Source of the DNA: Micrasema longulum
Taxonomy: Eukaryota > Arthropoda > Insecta > Trichoptera > Brachycentridae
Length of the DNA stretch: 64,000 nucleotides
Assembly: GCA_022494885.1 (NCBI GenBank)
Contig: JAGVSM010001389.1
Span: 62,001 to 126,000 of the forward strand
Direction of reading: 5' to 3'
Position numbers and translations under genes: made by a program. The notes under the pieces were generated by a model. It saw only the letters and a program-made list of their open reading frames with translations, did not search any database and was not told the DNA's origin. Positions 41,301 to 52,084 of this stretch are shown one piece after another; the first letter of the stretch is position 1, and each line of letters opens with the position of its first letter.

Positions 41301-43180
41301 TGCTTGAAATTAAAAAATACTTTTCTCAAAGCGATGCCGGCCGCATGCCCGTTTAAACCTTGAAATGCGGCAAACTCCTGTCGTATGGCAACCTCAATTG
41401 CAGACCACTACCTAGCTACAGTTCAAACTTATAAACGGCAAAGTGTTGTTTTTAACATAGATCTTTTCACCACCAAGACGACGATATATGTTATAACTAA
41501 TCACTTAAATCAAAATGCCTTCCTTTTTGTGTCTCAACATTGCGGTAATCAAATCTATCATCGAGAGAATATCCTTTTTTTCTTCATACTTATGGGCACT
41601 GGATTATTGCTAATAATCAGGATTACATAGTTAGGTGATAACTCTTCAATGCAACGTTGTTTAAGGAAAAAAGTTAGAAAAGGTTCTTCTTCGAGAAAAC
41701 GTTTTTTGTAACCGATAACTAGTAAATATATTTTGTGTGATAAAGTACATTGTTAATATTATCCTTAATAACGTTATTAGACTTACGTGTTTTGGAACAT
41801 GTGTGAACATAGTTGCATACTACAAGATGAGCAAATAAAAAAATATGAAAAAGTTGACTTATTATTATGGTTGGATAATTTATATAGCGCCATTTTTATG
41901 AAAATCACCTCAAGGGCAATGTGATTGTTCCTCCCATAGATATATTGTACAAAAAGTTTTAATAAATAAAAAAAATCATAAGTTTGCTGGCCATGTTTAA
42001 GTAAGTTTTTAATGTATTCCAATTCGCTGTTTTATATCAAAAGCAATAAAAAAGTTATATTTAAGTAAATTTTGCATTTTTTTTCAAAACATTGTCTTAA
42101 TTTTATGGTCAACCCAACTATCCAGATTTCTGCATATCCAGATAACGTATGGTACTCGTTGATCTGGATAATTGGAATTTCATCAAAAATGTTTTGAGTA
42201 TGTCCAAATGTTAGTAGACAGGCTCGATTTCGGATTTAGATCTAAATTTGTCACAACAGAGAGAAAAAACATTTTGATAAGGCAAAATAGAAGTTTAGGA
42301 ATTTACAGGGCTTATGACCTGGCATTGGCTGGTTTAAGTGGCCACATTACACACTGTGTAACATTCACCATTCCGCCTATGTTTAAAATTGTTGACTTTT
42401 GTGAAGTAAAAGAGCTGAAACCTTTATCATGGTAATTTAACTTTACTGGCATTGGGGTTCAAACTGTCAGTAGGGTTGCAGCGAGTCACATCTTGCTGGA
42501 GGGTGTGATTCTATAAAATGCTGTGAACGCCCAGTTGTATTCCACTGGCAACAGTATCGACTAGTCTGACTCGTTAGCGTCCACGTTGCGAATCCTGGGC
42601 AATAGGATCACACTCATAACGGTGTGATCACAGCAGATAATGAGGCAAGTTTCTGGTGCCTCCAAACCAGAACCAATCAGCTAAGGGAAGGCAACCCCGG
42701 CAGAAAAATCCACCAGAGAAGGCAATGGGAAACCACTCTGGTCATCTTTTTCTAGGAATCACTATGGCGAGTACATCCAATAAGCAGTTGTCCTGGCTGC
42801 AGAATATAAGAGTAGCGCAAACCGAGATGCTTCCGCTGCAGTGATCGCCGACGTCGGGGGGACCTGACAAGGCACCGCAAGAAGAAGGCATCGTATAATG
42901 GTAAAATAATTGTTAATGTATTATTTACAACACAAAAAATGGCACCCAAAATTTTTTATATTTGGGTAAATCATAAAAGTGCAATTATTTATTAAGGTAA
43001 TAAATACTTCATCAATCAAAGGATATTAACCCTATTCCAACGATTCTGTTTTCTGCGTTGACAATACATGCACCGACTTGTGAGCACGGATCCTTACTCC
43101 GTTTGGCGGCAAGGAATGCTGTTGCCATGAAATATTCTGCCCAATCCAAGTAGTTGAGTCTCTTTTCACATTTTGGTGGC
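38232..43180 (-). CDS. DCTD: Deoxycytidylate (dCMP) deaminase, four visible exons
   Basis: Minus-strand gene for the zinc enzyme that deaminates dCMP to dUMP, feeding thymidylate synthesis. Exons in transcript order: 43180-43031, 40207-40119, 39408-39195, 38319-38232. All junctions are GT-AG and the phases join. Zinc and catalytic motifs are complete: CHAEMN (His plus catalytic Glu) and LFPCNECSK (PCxxC). The N-terminal block [20 protein letters not shown] and QVGACIVN, and the end [18 protein letters not shown], match the animal enzyme throughout. The first visible exon starts mid-codon at Pro-Pro-Lys-Cys, so a short start exon lies upstream (above 43180) and was not found. Third codon positions are A/T-rich, unlike NAA15. 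Confidence 0.95.
38512..38542 (-). mobile_element. SINE family 1, head fragment
   Basis: The minus strand reads CCGGGTTGTGGTCCCGTGGC then TAGTGTC. Only the 5' end of the family 1 head is present, in the dCMP deaminase intron. Confidence 0.6.
38646..38901 (-). mobile_element. SINE family 2
   Basis: Full-length minus-strand copy with tRNA-like head (CCTCATTGTGTAGTGGTTGAT), B-box GGTTCGAGTCC, body and ATGATGATT-type end. Confidence 0.85.
38902..39025 (-). repeat. 5' extension of SINE family 2
   Basis: Carries the same block as 6756-6872: CAGGATTTTTACC, GGTTCTATTTCACACC and TTTTTCATCCGCC, immediately upstream of the SINE head on the minus strand. Confidence 0.6.
39195..39408 (-). CDS. DCTD: dCMP deaminase exon, catalytic zinc site
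   Basis: Acceptor TTTTCTAG is above 39408 and donor GTAAAT is below 39195. It encodes [12 protein letters not shown], then [20 protein letters not shown] and [11 protein letters not shown]. It contains the HxE and PCxxC motifs that bind zinc and carry the proton-shuttle Glu. Confidence 0.95.
39640..39905. repeat. Degenerate TTACTATGTTTTT repeat
   Basis: Imperfect repetition of a TACTATGTTTTTA-like unit in T-rich DNA of the dCMP deaminase intron. The Phe/Tyr-rich ORF read through it is an artefact of composition. Confidence 0.5.
40119..40207 (-). CDS. DCTD: dCMP deaminase exon
   Basis: Acceptor ATTTCCAG is above 40207 and donor GTGAGT is below 40119. The 29 codons encode [20 protein letters not shown], then NNKYMY, flanked by one base at each end (phase 1 to phase 1). 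The family has YNG.P.GC.DD..PW followed by KYPYV. Confidence 0.94.
40600..40753 (+). mobile_element. SINE family 1, well-preserved copy
   Basis: GGTTGTGGTCCCGTGGCTAG head, B-box GGTTCAAACCC at about 40649-40659, CTAATAGTGAGTTATTTACA body, and ATTTGGGTAAATTAAA followed by an A-rich tail. It lies antisense in the dCMP deaminase intron. Confidence 0.88.
41008..41275 (+). mobile_element. SINE family 2, well-preserved copy
   Basis: A-box TGGCGTAATGG at 41017-41027 and perfect B-box GGTTCGATTCC at 41061-41071. A body follows with CTGGACTGGTACCTGAAGCG and TGCACCATTAGGTG, ending ATGATGATGGTG. Confidence 0.88.
41868..41960 (-). mobile_element. L2-like LINE 3' end
   Basis: The minus strand reads CCCTTGAGGTGATTTTCATA then ATGGCGCTATATAAATTATC, as at 9505 and 55560. 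Confidence 0.65.
41980..42178. mobile_element. Partial Tigger/pogo-type MITE
   Basis: Shares TTTGCTGG.CATGTTTAA with the complete element at 48672-48980 and ends TCTGGATAATTGGAATTTC, close to that element's right terminus. The left end is missing. Confidence 0.5.
42186..42432 (+). repeat. Dispersed repeat family R1
   Basis: Contains GTCCAAATGTTAGTAGACAG, TTTACAGGGCTTATGACCTG, GTGGCCACATTACACACTG and an AAGAGCTGAAACCTTTAT end. Related copies lie at 9590-9715, 61805-61990 and 63230-63567. The 87-codon ORF here is not conserved. Confidence 0.6.
42440..42905 (+). other. GC-richer unassigned block, probably retrotransposon 5' region
   Basis: Holds GGAAGGCAACCCCGGCAGAA and AAGGCAATGGGAAACCACTC, wording I associate with 5' regions of LINEs, and two near-repeats of GTGTGATC. 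No protein motif found. Confidence 0.3.
42915..42978 (+). mobile_element. SINE family 1, 3' half
   Basis: TTATTTACAAC, AAAATGGCACCCAAAATT and ATATTTGGGTAAAT in family order; the head is missing. Confidence 0.55.
43031..43180 (-). CDS. DCTD: dCMP deaminase exon (first visible)
   Basis: Acceptor ATATTTCAG lies just above 43180 and donor GTTAAT just below 43031. One base completes a codon from the missing exon, then 49 codons, then GG of a glycine. It encodes [20 protein letters not shown], then [15 protein letters not shown] and ENRIVGI. The donor GTTAAT is a weaker match than usual. Confidence 0.92.
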
Positions 43181-43384
43181 CTGAAATATAAACACAATGA
43201 TTGCAAAAATTATATGAAAATGAATAATAAAGACTAGACTTAACCGCATTGGAACCTTGTTTTACACAGTGGATAGGTTCCACACAGTACTGTGAAAAAA
43301 ATAAAAGTGTACTAAAAATTAACAATGGCGGATAGGTTTCCTTACATAAAAATCATTTCAGGATTGAAAAAAAAATTGTTTACT

Positions 43385-43640
43385 ATTTATTGTATAGTCA
43401 TTAGCGAAGTTCAGTGGTTTTATTTGACAATTTTGATATATTGTATTATCAGCGTTACGATTTTTTAAAGTTTTATATTCCTGAAATAACTCCGCGTGTG
43501 ACGTCAGAGGTACTTTTCCGCTTATTCTCATTCAGTTCTTCCCATCGGTCCATCCATGGCGAGCAAACCGGAAGTCTTCAATAGCTCTCATATCATAGGT
43601 TGATATATGAACCAGTGACGTCATTCAAAGTAGTCCGTTT
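43385..43640 (+). repeat. Dispersed repeat family R2 (TGACGTCA-containing)
   Basis: Shares TATTATCA.CGTTA, AAAGTTTT, ACTCCGCG.GTGACGTCA and a downstream GGAA.TC..TCA block with 52085-52330 and 62580-62830. Non-coding; no clear terminal repeats. Confidence 0.5.
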
Positions 43641-44083
43641 TATAATTGTTTCCGTACATTTTCAGGAAACTTTGCGGCACAATTTATAGCTTCAATTTTT
43701 ACGCACAAGAAAACATTTATTGTATCCAATTTTCCATAGGGCTGAAGTTCCTCAGTGTCGACTCTACTAATGGCTCAGTAGGTAGGTCTATTAACGTGTA
43801 TACACTACGCATAGATGTTTTCAGTCCTGTGCTACAGGTTACAATGTGGTGTAGGGAGTCAATCAAAATCTTACATCCAACATTCGCACACGTGGTCTCA
43901 CTTTGCTCTTCAAAAAGTTGCTTTACAATTTATAATAAAATAAAAGTATGTGCTTACATGAGTTTTGAACACTATTTTTTGAAGATTAAATGAATTACAA
44001 TAAAAAATTAACGAGATTCATTATTGAATATATTCCTAATACAAATGAGAAATGAGCACTGAAGCTAGAATTTATATATAATA

Positions 44084-44785
44084 CAGTTCCGATAATCCAA
44101 ACTAATTGGGACCTGACCTTGTTCGGATTAGCCGAAGTAGCCGTGATAACACAGTTGGAAGCGAAAGATGAGAGCTCTGATGACGACATAGTTGCAGCTG
44201 TCACTCAAGAATCAGCGGTGCGTGAGGAGGGAGGAAGTGATGATGAGCTCGAAAATGACAGAGGAGATGTAGTGTCACACACAGACGGAGCAGCAGTGCT
44301 CAACCTTGCACTACAATACCTAGAGCAACAGGCCACTGCTACACCTGCCGATATAATGTTAATGAGACGGCGGCAAAACTTTGCGTTGTCCAATAGACTC
44401 TCTTCACTGCGTCAAAAGACAATCACCGAGTTTATGTCTTTGAACAAGAAGTATGTATGTATGTACGTATGTAGTACAGGATACAATTTTGTAACTAACG
44501 TTTTAGCCTAAGTTTTTACATTGTTTTGCTAGCCTAGTTACATTGTACTGTACGTAATGTGCTATTAAACGTAAGTAATCAATAGAAAAGTGAACTGTAT
44601 TTAATAAATATTTCATTTGTTTTTAATTGATTTGACAACATGCACTTATTTTCACCCCTTTACATTAATTCCTTAAGAAATGCGTATTTTTGTCACATAA
44701 AAAAACTAATTATTTCGTTTCGAAGCATGTTCGAATTAACCGGACGTTCAAATAACGCGTGTTTGGATTAGCAGGGACTCTATTG
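44084..44785 (+). mobile_element. Internally deleted Tigger/pogo transposon with transposase C-terminus
   Basis: The left end CAGTTCCGATAATCCAAAC and right end (reversed) CAATAGAGTCCCTGCTAATC have the pogo/Tigger style, with TA on both sides. The ORF at 44119-44511 encodes an acidic region (DESSDDDIVAAV) and then LNLALQYLEQQATATPADIM and RQKTITEFM. This is the C-terminal tail of Tigger/Jerky-type transposases (AL..LEQQ..A...D......W....R....QKTI..FF). The DDE core has been deleted, so it is non-autonomous. Confidence 0.8.
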
Positions 44786-45596
44786 TATTTTCACTATGCG
44801 GTTGACAATAATTTCGAGTTGCGAAGATCTTGGATCTTTGTTGTAGGTGGTGAGCTGCAGAGGTGGAGAAGAAGAGGAGTGATCAGTGCGTCGGTGCTTT
44901 TATATGCTCACTTTCGTCACTGATCCTCTGGGTTGCCAACTTGTCAATTGATGTCTATTGATATTCTATTGACAGTTGCCGGTACCTACTTCTGAGGCAC
45001 CACAATTTAACTACCATAATTTCATTGAAAATAGAACAGTAAAATACTTTTGAAATTGTAACCGAGATTATTCACTTTCGTCTTTCCCTTGTGCATCCTT
45101 CTCCTCACGAATTCTAAAAATAAATTAAATAAAATAAAAGTTCAAAATTTGTTATTTTTCATTTTTGTACTGTTTTTTTAAAAACCATGTAAAACGAGGT
45201 TCCAGTGTATATTATAAGCTCACACTGTCTAATAATAGAGGTTCTTGTAATCCACAAATTGTTGATTTTGAGTTTTTAATGTATTTAGTAAACTTGCCAA
45301 ACTTGCCTAACACAAGAGCCAGACTCTTTTTTGGCAAGTTCAACCTTAATTGTTCCATTTTTTTATTGCATGTTTTGTTTTTTTACGCTAATAAAGGTTT
45401 TCATTGAAAGAATTTTTTTTTTTTAAATATAGAGACTTTAACTTTTGCATTTCCTATTAGAAGACTCATAGAAAAACTTTTATTGAAAAAGATCATATTT
45501 TGGGTACACATAAAAATAAACAAATAATGAGTGTGAATGTTCTTAAATAATATTTTTTTAAAATACCACAAATATTAGTCGTTATTTCAAAACTAA

Positions 45597-45903
45597 AGCA
45601 GAGTTCACGCAAGGACAATACTGTTCTGTCCTAGGTCCGTGAACAGCCTCGACAGCGCAGGACATGACAATGGGACAATACAATATTTTACCCTAGTTCA
45701 ACTGTGGAACGCTGCAAAATTAGAGACATAACGATGCGTGCGGTGGTGGGGGTAAGTCATTGTCCTGCGAAAATAGCCTGCCTGTCTATCTCTAGGACTA
45801 GGACTATGTCTCAGTCCATAGTCATGTCCTCCAAATTTCTGTTCACACTAGGACAATAGGTCCGAAGCAGACACTAGTATCCTGTTCTCGTGTGAACTGC
45901 GCA
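45597..45903. mobile_element. MITE with TAA duplication (307 bp)
   Basis: Left AGCAGAGTTCACGCAAGGAC and right (reversed) TGCGCAGTTCACACGAGAAC form diverged terminal inverted repeats. TAA flanks both ends (45594-45596, 45904-45906). A second inverted pair lies inside (CCTAGGTCCGTGAACAG and CTGTTCACACTAGG). The 3-bp TWA duplication fits PIF/Harbinger MITEs. Confidence 0.7.
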
Positions 45904-45909
45904 TAATAA

Positions 45910-48140
45910 TTACACATTTAATGTTATACTTTGCGGAGAAACGAAAACTCAAGAAATGTTGAACTCTGCATCATTCTGATCTTATCTTTAAATGTGAAAG
46001 CATGTTGAATAAAATAAAATATGTTGATGAATTATCGAGAAAATGCATGCAAACATGCGAGTCAATGGCAAAACAACAAAACATGTGAGATTTTATAAAC
46101 ATGTGAAGAAATCTGTATAACCTTAAAAAAACATTCCTCAAATAACTGCACACTCTGCCCTACACATTATACAAATATTCTAAGATCCCAAGACATGCCT
46201 TATAAACAAGGATTTCATATATTTATGACAACGTTTAAAATAAAAATAACAAAACACTGATTCAATTTTGTCAGGATTTATGAAATATTGTAAAACATAA
46301 CCTACGTGTTTATACTTAGAGATTGAAGACGAGTTTCCTCCATATTTCAGTTTAAAAAAACAATAGTTTTTAAGAGTTGTTGTGAATGTTATCGTAGTGT
46401 AGTGAATAGAGTAATATATTTAAATAAATTAAAACTGCCACACCGCAGTTTTGTCAACACAACGTAGTGAGGTTATACACATACACGTGTAAATACGAAG
46501 CACATGGCACACGGCACCCACAGACGAAAGTACAAAACGGCAACGACAAAATCTCAAATAACGAAACAACTAACAACAATAACCCAATAATATTCAAAAT
46601 TATCGCTATCACTCCAACGACCAAATATTCGTAACTAACGGAAGCGGAAGCGTAAAGCAAGATCAGAGAGACAGAGAGAGCAGAAAAATGTTGCCATTGA
46701 GTTAAACGTTAAAAAATAACATTGAAATCCCTTGCCTCAGCGGATTTATCACTGATAAACGAGGGGAGGGGGGGGGGTACGTATCTAAAAACCTGAAAAA
46801 TGTACAACTCGACAATACATTGACATTTTTTTGGAGAAAGGAAATCAAAATTAAAAATATGTTAACCGTTCTTTTTATTTATATTATTAATCATAACAAA
46901 ATGCAATACGTAACAAATAATAATAGTAATAATTTGTTCCAAAAGTAATATGAATTTTGGCGTAATCTTAGGATAAGTAACTAATAAAACAGTTTTGAAA
47001 TTATATTTTTTACGCAACCCTAAGAAAATTCCATAGTGCCCCGTAGTAGGGGCAATATGGGGTACTTGCTTAGTATTTCATTTATGTGTGCAATTTCAAT
47101 CACTCCAATATTTTGCCTGTTACATCACCATCCAAAAGTAGAAATAAATTATTGCTTAGCGAAGCACTGATTTGTTTACGAAGAAATGTCTCATTGGACA
47201 TCCATCCGCGATAATTACATTATTCTGTGGATTTAGAGAACACGAGTTTGAAATAACTTACGGCTTCCCTTGGCGCATCAACGTGGTCTATGGTACATTC
47301 AACAGTTGTGCTACTTTTCTGAACACTATGCTGCTTTGCTTACCCCATCATGCCCCGTACCCGTGTCCCTGTTATGCCTTCATGTCTAGTAATGGACAAA
47401 TTAATTTTTGTACAAAGCAAAAAATACGATAAATTGATTTTCACTTGAAAATATGTAAGCCATATAGATGTAAAATGTATTTAGAAAAAAAAAAATTCTT
47501 AGTACCTTTTTATATATTTTTTTTGCAGTCACATAAAATTAAATGAAATACAGAGTAAAACGGATTTTTTATTTGAATAAAAAGCCGCGTGCACTTTCTT
47601 CTCTGATCTTTTTCGTACAGCGCCAAATGTCGATCAAAAATGGACTGCCTGTGCAACGTACAGCTAACATTTCAAATTTTACGAATTTTTGGATTTTCCG
47701 TTATGCTCCGCATTCCCACTATGCCCTTTTTCCTTGCTTAAAATAAATTTTAAAACTCTCAACTCTTCGATTTGTCGACTTTTGCGAAGAATCGATGTGG
47801 GTGAGATTCATCTGGCTGAATTACTTCAATCAATCAATGTTGATAACGTCCTGAAATAAATTCAGCCTTGTTCGCAAATATTTGAACATACTCAAAATAT
47901 TACAAGTAAGATGTTGTTTTAGTGTTTGACGTCCAGACAACAGATTTTTGGAAAAAAAAATAGGTACAGATATTGAATGAAAGGTCTTTTAAATTTTATT
48001 TATTAATTAGCTGACATTTTTTATCTTCAATTTTGTTGCAGAAATATTATTACCTATCATCAGGTTTTTTAAATTTAAGTTTCTCACTAATTTTACTCAT
48101 TTTAAATCTTAAAGCCCGCTGGCTCAAAAAAACAGGTGCT
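45910..48140. other. No recognised gene
   Basis: AT-rich. A short block at about 46600-46690 with an AGAGAGACAGAGAGAG tract and a G-run at about 46763-46778 are the only composition features. A GCCCCGTAGTAGGGGC hairpin lies near 47038-47053. A 68-codon hydrophobic minus-strand ORF at 46454-46660 has no supporting evidence. Confidence 0.4.
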
Positions 48141-48149
48141 TGGTCGTTT

Positions 48150-48283
48150 AACTGCAATATTTTATTGTTCCTGGACTGGCAACTGAAGCGTAAGACTGAA
48201 TATCGTACCTTCATGTAAGAGACGATCGAAATATCTTGCATTTGGTTTACCAGTGCGGTGAAAAGGAGATGATGATGATGATT
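48150..48283 (+). mobile_element. SINE family 2, 3' half
   Basis: CAATATTTTATTGTTCCTGG, ACTGAAGCGTAAGACTGA, CAGTGCGGTG and a terminal ATGATGATGATG. The tRNA-like head is missing. Confidence 0.7.
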
Positions 48284-48671
48284 GGTATAGAACGCGGGTA
48301 TTAGTTGGAAGCAGAAGTAAAAAATGTTTTTTTTTTTTTAATTTTCAACACATAAAATTATTCTCCATTCGTGTTGAATGCAAATTCCATTAGGAACTAA
48401 TTAAATCTTAATTCCGGATCTGTAGGCTAAACAAGAAAGTAATTATTTCTGTCAATAATACCTACGTAGATAGTATTACTAAAGAATCTGTGTTGATCTT
48501 TTGTACAAAGCCCGAGGCCTAGATTTCTTGGATTGACATTTTAGAAATATCGGATATACGTGCCTAATTAAAATCAAACAGCTCAAAATCAGGCTGAAGA
48601 AATGCTAAATACAAATTACAACGCATGGTTTGTAAATGGTGTTTGCGTCTTGCCTTTGTCGATAGCATATA

Positions 48672-48980
48672 CAGTAGAACTCTGTTTATCCGAACTCTAG
48701 TCATTCAGATTGCCAAATATTCAAATCTTTATCAGGTAATAAAATATTAAGGAGATTCGATTTAAGTTATTTATTGACAGTTTTTGATGGTATTCCGCTG
48801 TAATGTTATTAATTACCATATCAAAAAAGGAGATCTTTTTTAATTTAATTTAATTGTGCAATTAACTTTGCTGGACATGTTTAAATGAGTTCTTGATATG
48901 ATTACAATTTACTTCGCAGTATTATTAAAAAAAACAATAAAATCCGTCACTTACAAATTCGGATAATTGGAGTTTTACTG
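48672..48980. mobile_element. Tigger/pogo-type MITE (309 bp)
   Basis: Left CAGTAGAACTCTGTTTATCC and right (reversed) CAGTAAAACTCCAATTATCC match with few changes. TA flanks both ends. Non-coding interior. A partial relative lies at 41980-42178. Confidence 0.8.
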
Positions 48981-49243
48981 TATCTATAGTAGAAATAATT
49001 CGAGAAATATTGACCCAAAAATATTTGGGACTGTGGGAAAAATAAGAAACCATTATTAAACCCGAAAGACAAGAACCTTAGGGTATTTTCACAAGCCGGG
49101 AATAACGTTTAAAATATTATATATATTTACAGTGGATTTTTGCGATTCTAATGATATAAATATCAATGTATTCCAAATGAGTTTTTATCAATAATTTTCT
49201 GGTTTAAAAATGATTACATACAAAACGGCTCTCAACTGAGATG

Positions 49244-49284
49244 AATGACGTGATGCTAACTAGCATCACGTCATTTTGACGTCA
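49244..49284. promoter_or_regulatory. Perfect 15-bp-arm palindrome beside a CRE-like site
   Basis: Positions 49244-49258 and 49261-49275 are perfect inverted copies (AATGACGTGATGCTA) with a 2-base spacer. Each arm holds TGACGTG. A full TGACGTCA follows at 49277-49284. This could be clustered bZIP (CREB/ATF-type) sites or the relic of a fold-back element. No gene start nearby supports the promoter reading. Confidence 0.4.
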
Positions 49285-49399
49285 CGCGTTACGACCGCCG
49301 ACATAAACATTGCGTATAAGTTTGGCGCCAAAACGTCATACGTGCCGTTTGTCCCACAGGGCGCATAACGTCTCGTTTTCGGATAATTTTAAATATGCA

Positions 49400-51330
49400 T
49401 ATTTAATCTTTTTAGATTAAATTTATCTGGCGTCGCACGAAAAAAATATTCAAAAAATATATTAATATCGACACCATCGTAATTTTTGTGTACTTAAAAA
49501 TAATAATAATAAAAAAAACTTAAAAAGACCCCATTGAAGCAGTTAACAAATAAAAAAAACTGATTATTGGATGAACAGGACGTACGGCAAGGAAAATAAC
49601 TGATGAACATAAACGTGCGTGTAGTTAAACTTGGGCACCATAAAAAAACCAGCTATGGCGGAACACTTAATCGAAATGGGTCAAATTTTCGCATTCAAAG
49701 CAGAGATTCTGCATGAACTCAGAAACCACAGTGCACGAATAATAAAATAGATAATTGAAATAGACAGAAACCCAAATATCATAAAAAGAGAAGACGAGCT
49801 TGTATAATGTGGTACCCGGTACTAGATACATACATACTACATGAATGTGTCCACTGCCGACTGCGACACGGTACAAACTACTAGTACTTAAACCCTGCAA
49901 TGGTAACTGAAACGTTGTTTCCACCTGCACGTGATCATCCAAAACTAATATAAATAAACTATTACTGCAATTCACCATAGTCGATATTTATTTATTATAA
50001 CGTAAATATCCAAGTTATTTACAAGCCAAGCACAGCTACAAAAGCATCCGATCGAACCGTTATGTTTATGTTGTCAAATAAAACAAAATGGCCACACATT
50101 GGTTGCTAACTAACAAACCAAAATCGCTTGCGTTCTATGAAACATAGTGATAGGGCTTCTCTCTAGGTTACACATTATTACTCTGAGGTTTTTAAAGAAA
50201 TAATGTCAGAATTACACTTAATTTACTCGTGACATCTTAGTATTGTTTTTAAGAAGTTTAAATTATACTGTAATCATATTATTATGTTGTAAAATTCTGT
50301 GTCTTTACTCTAAATAAGTTGTACACATAGAATTAAAAATAGTCCAGAAGGAGCGTAGAATCATATTTGAATACATCGGACTGTGTCCAAAAACCCTCCC
50401 ACTATGCCCCAATTTCACCGCGCGCATTCGTGATGTCGCCGTGTAACGTTGCACGATAAAAATATAATCATAACACAAATGTAAGGTAAAAAAAAGCAAT
50501 CTGTTCTCAAAATTTTTATTGTGCACGCGGAAATATTGATTGATACAACAGAATAGATTAGTAAAGGGTAATTTAATAAGAGTAATTGAATTAATGAACT
50601 TAAAACATAAAATATAAAACAAATTTTATTTTACATAAAACGAATATTTTTATATCATGTCAAATAATATTTGATATTTTAAAGATAATGTCGGTCAAAT
50701 GTCCACCACAGAGTTGTTTAATCTGAGGCCCAATTTTCATTAGTTCTCTCATTAGATGAGCAAAGTAGGGTAAAAAAATTGACTACCCTGGCAACACTAA
50801 CGAAATGTCCATTTTGTTTCTTCGAAAATCTGTTAATGGAAAAATATTTTAATTTTTAAGTTATGCATTTGCTACTTACACACTCATTTGCTAATTACAC
50901 ATGAAATGTGATCCCATCCTGTTTTTTTAAAGATCCTAGCAGTATTTCAACAATTTAAATGGACACAACACGGCATAGTTGAATTCAAATCAGGAGTTGC
51001 GTACTGAGCGACGTCTACAAAGAAACTAATGGGTCAAAACGTAAACCTACTTATTTATGAGTAGTTTAGTCGCCTTCTGTTTGATGTGCGTATGCTGTTT
51101 TTGGACTATTCTTAATTCTATTGTTGTAGGTGTGTTTCGGAACTAAATATTTTTTAGTATTGATATTTTTGTTTATGGGTTTCGTCAAACATTATTATCT
51201 AAGTTTTTATAAATGAGACGAAATTTACAGCGGTTCAGTAGAAGGACTATTAGCGGAATTTTGTATTTTTTTGGCTAAAGGCTGCACATAGAACACTCAA
51301 TTAATTATTCATACTCAACCAATGAACAAC
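49400..51330. other. No recognised gene
   Basis: AT-rich, with minus-strand ORFs of 103 and 105 codons (49667-49978 and 50305-50622) that show no domain or conserved motif. Nothing else could be supported. Confidence 0.4.
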
Positions 51331-51334
51331 GAGG

Positions 51335-51470
51335 GAGCTTTTCTCCAGTCGATTTCCTTTCATTTTAGGATTTTTACCTGAAAGCAACTATCGAGTCGCT
51401 CGTCCGGGGTTCTGATTCTGTTTCACACACATAATGGTATTATTCATCAAACATCCACATGCGACATTCT
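51335..51470 (+). repeat. SINE-2 5' extension block without SINE
   Basis: CAGTCGATTTCCTTTCATTT, AGGATTTTTACCTGA, GGTTCTGATTCTGTTTCACA and TTCATCAAACATCCACATGC match the blocks at 6756-6872 and 38902-39025. Confidence 0.55.
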
Positions 51471-52084
51471 AAATATTTGGTACTTGCAAGTAAAAGAGCT
51501 GAAATCTTTTTTGGTGCAGGTGAGATTCTTTTGAATTATGTCGTCCTAAAGGTAACGCCTGAATGCACTTTTTTAAAATTATACTTGTTTTTTAATCAAC
51601 AATATTTTGAAAACAATACCCCGAATCCTTGTAGATAAGCAATGGCGAAATCCATCAGTGCAGCAAAAGCAAAAACCCTTAGGCTTAATTCACCTAGGGA
51701 TTTTCAAAAATAATGAAAATATCTACAATGTTTATTTATTAAAGACGACACAGTACTCTTCAGAACAAGTTTTTTTTAGTGAGAAGTTGAATCAAATTCG
51801 GATACAATGTTTTTATATGGAATGTAAAATATGGTTTTGTTTTTTGAGTCAAAACAAAATATTTGATTGCTCAAAAATAATATTAGGATGTTTTTCGAGG
51901 ATTACCATGCATAATAGTAATATTTTTATAAATGTTAACAGTTAGGTGACGAAACACCATATATAAACCAAACTAATACGAATGTATGTACATAATCATG
52001 GACTCTAGAACTAGACCCGGTCTTAGTAAAAAATACCAGTTAAAATATAAAGCTTCATGCACACTGATGATCGTGATAATGAGG

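Noticed and set aside
42172..42435. 87-codon plus-strand ORF
   Set aside because: It lies within dispersed repeat R1, and the frame is not kept in the other copies.
45070..45115. Short minus-strand terminal exon (IREEKDAQGKDESE then stop)
   Set aside because: It has an acceptor-like TTTTTAG and an acidic tail, but nothing upstream to join it to and no homology I can name.
46454..46660. 68-codon hydrophobic minus-strand ORF as a start exon of dCMP deaminase
   Set aside because: Its frame runs to a stop and no donor gives the phase needed by the exon at 43180. The true first exon remains unlocated.
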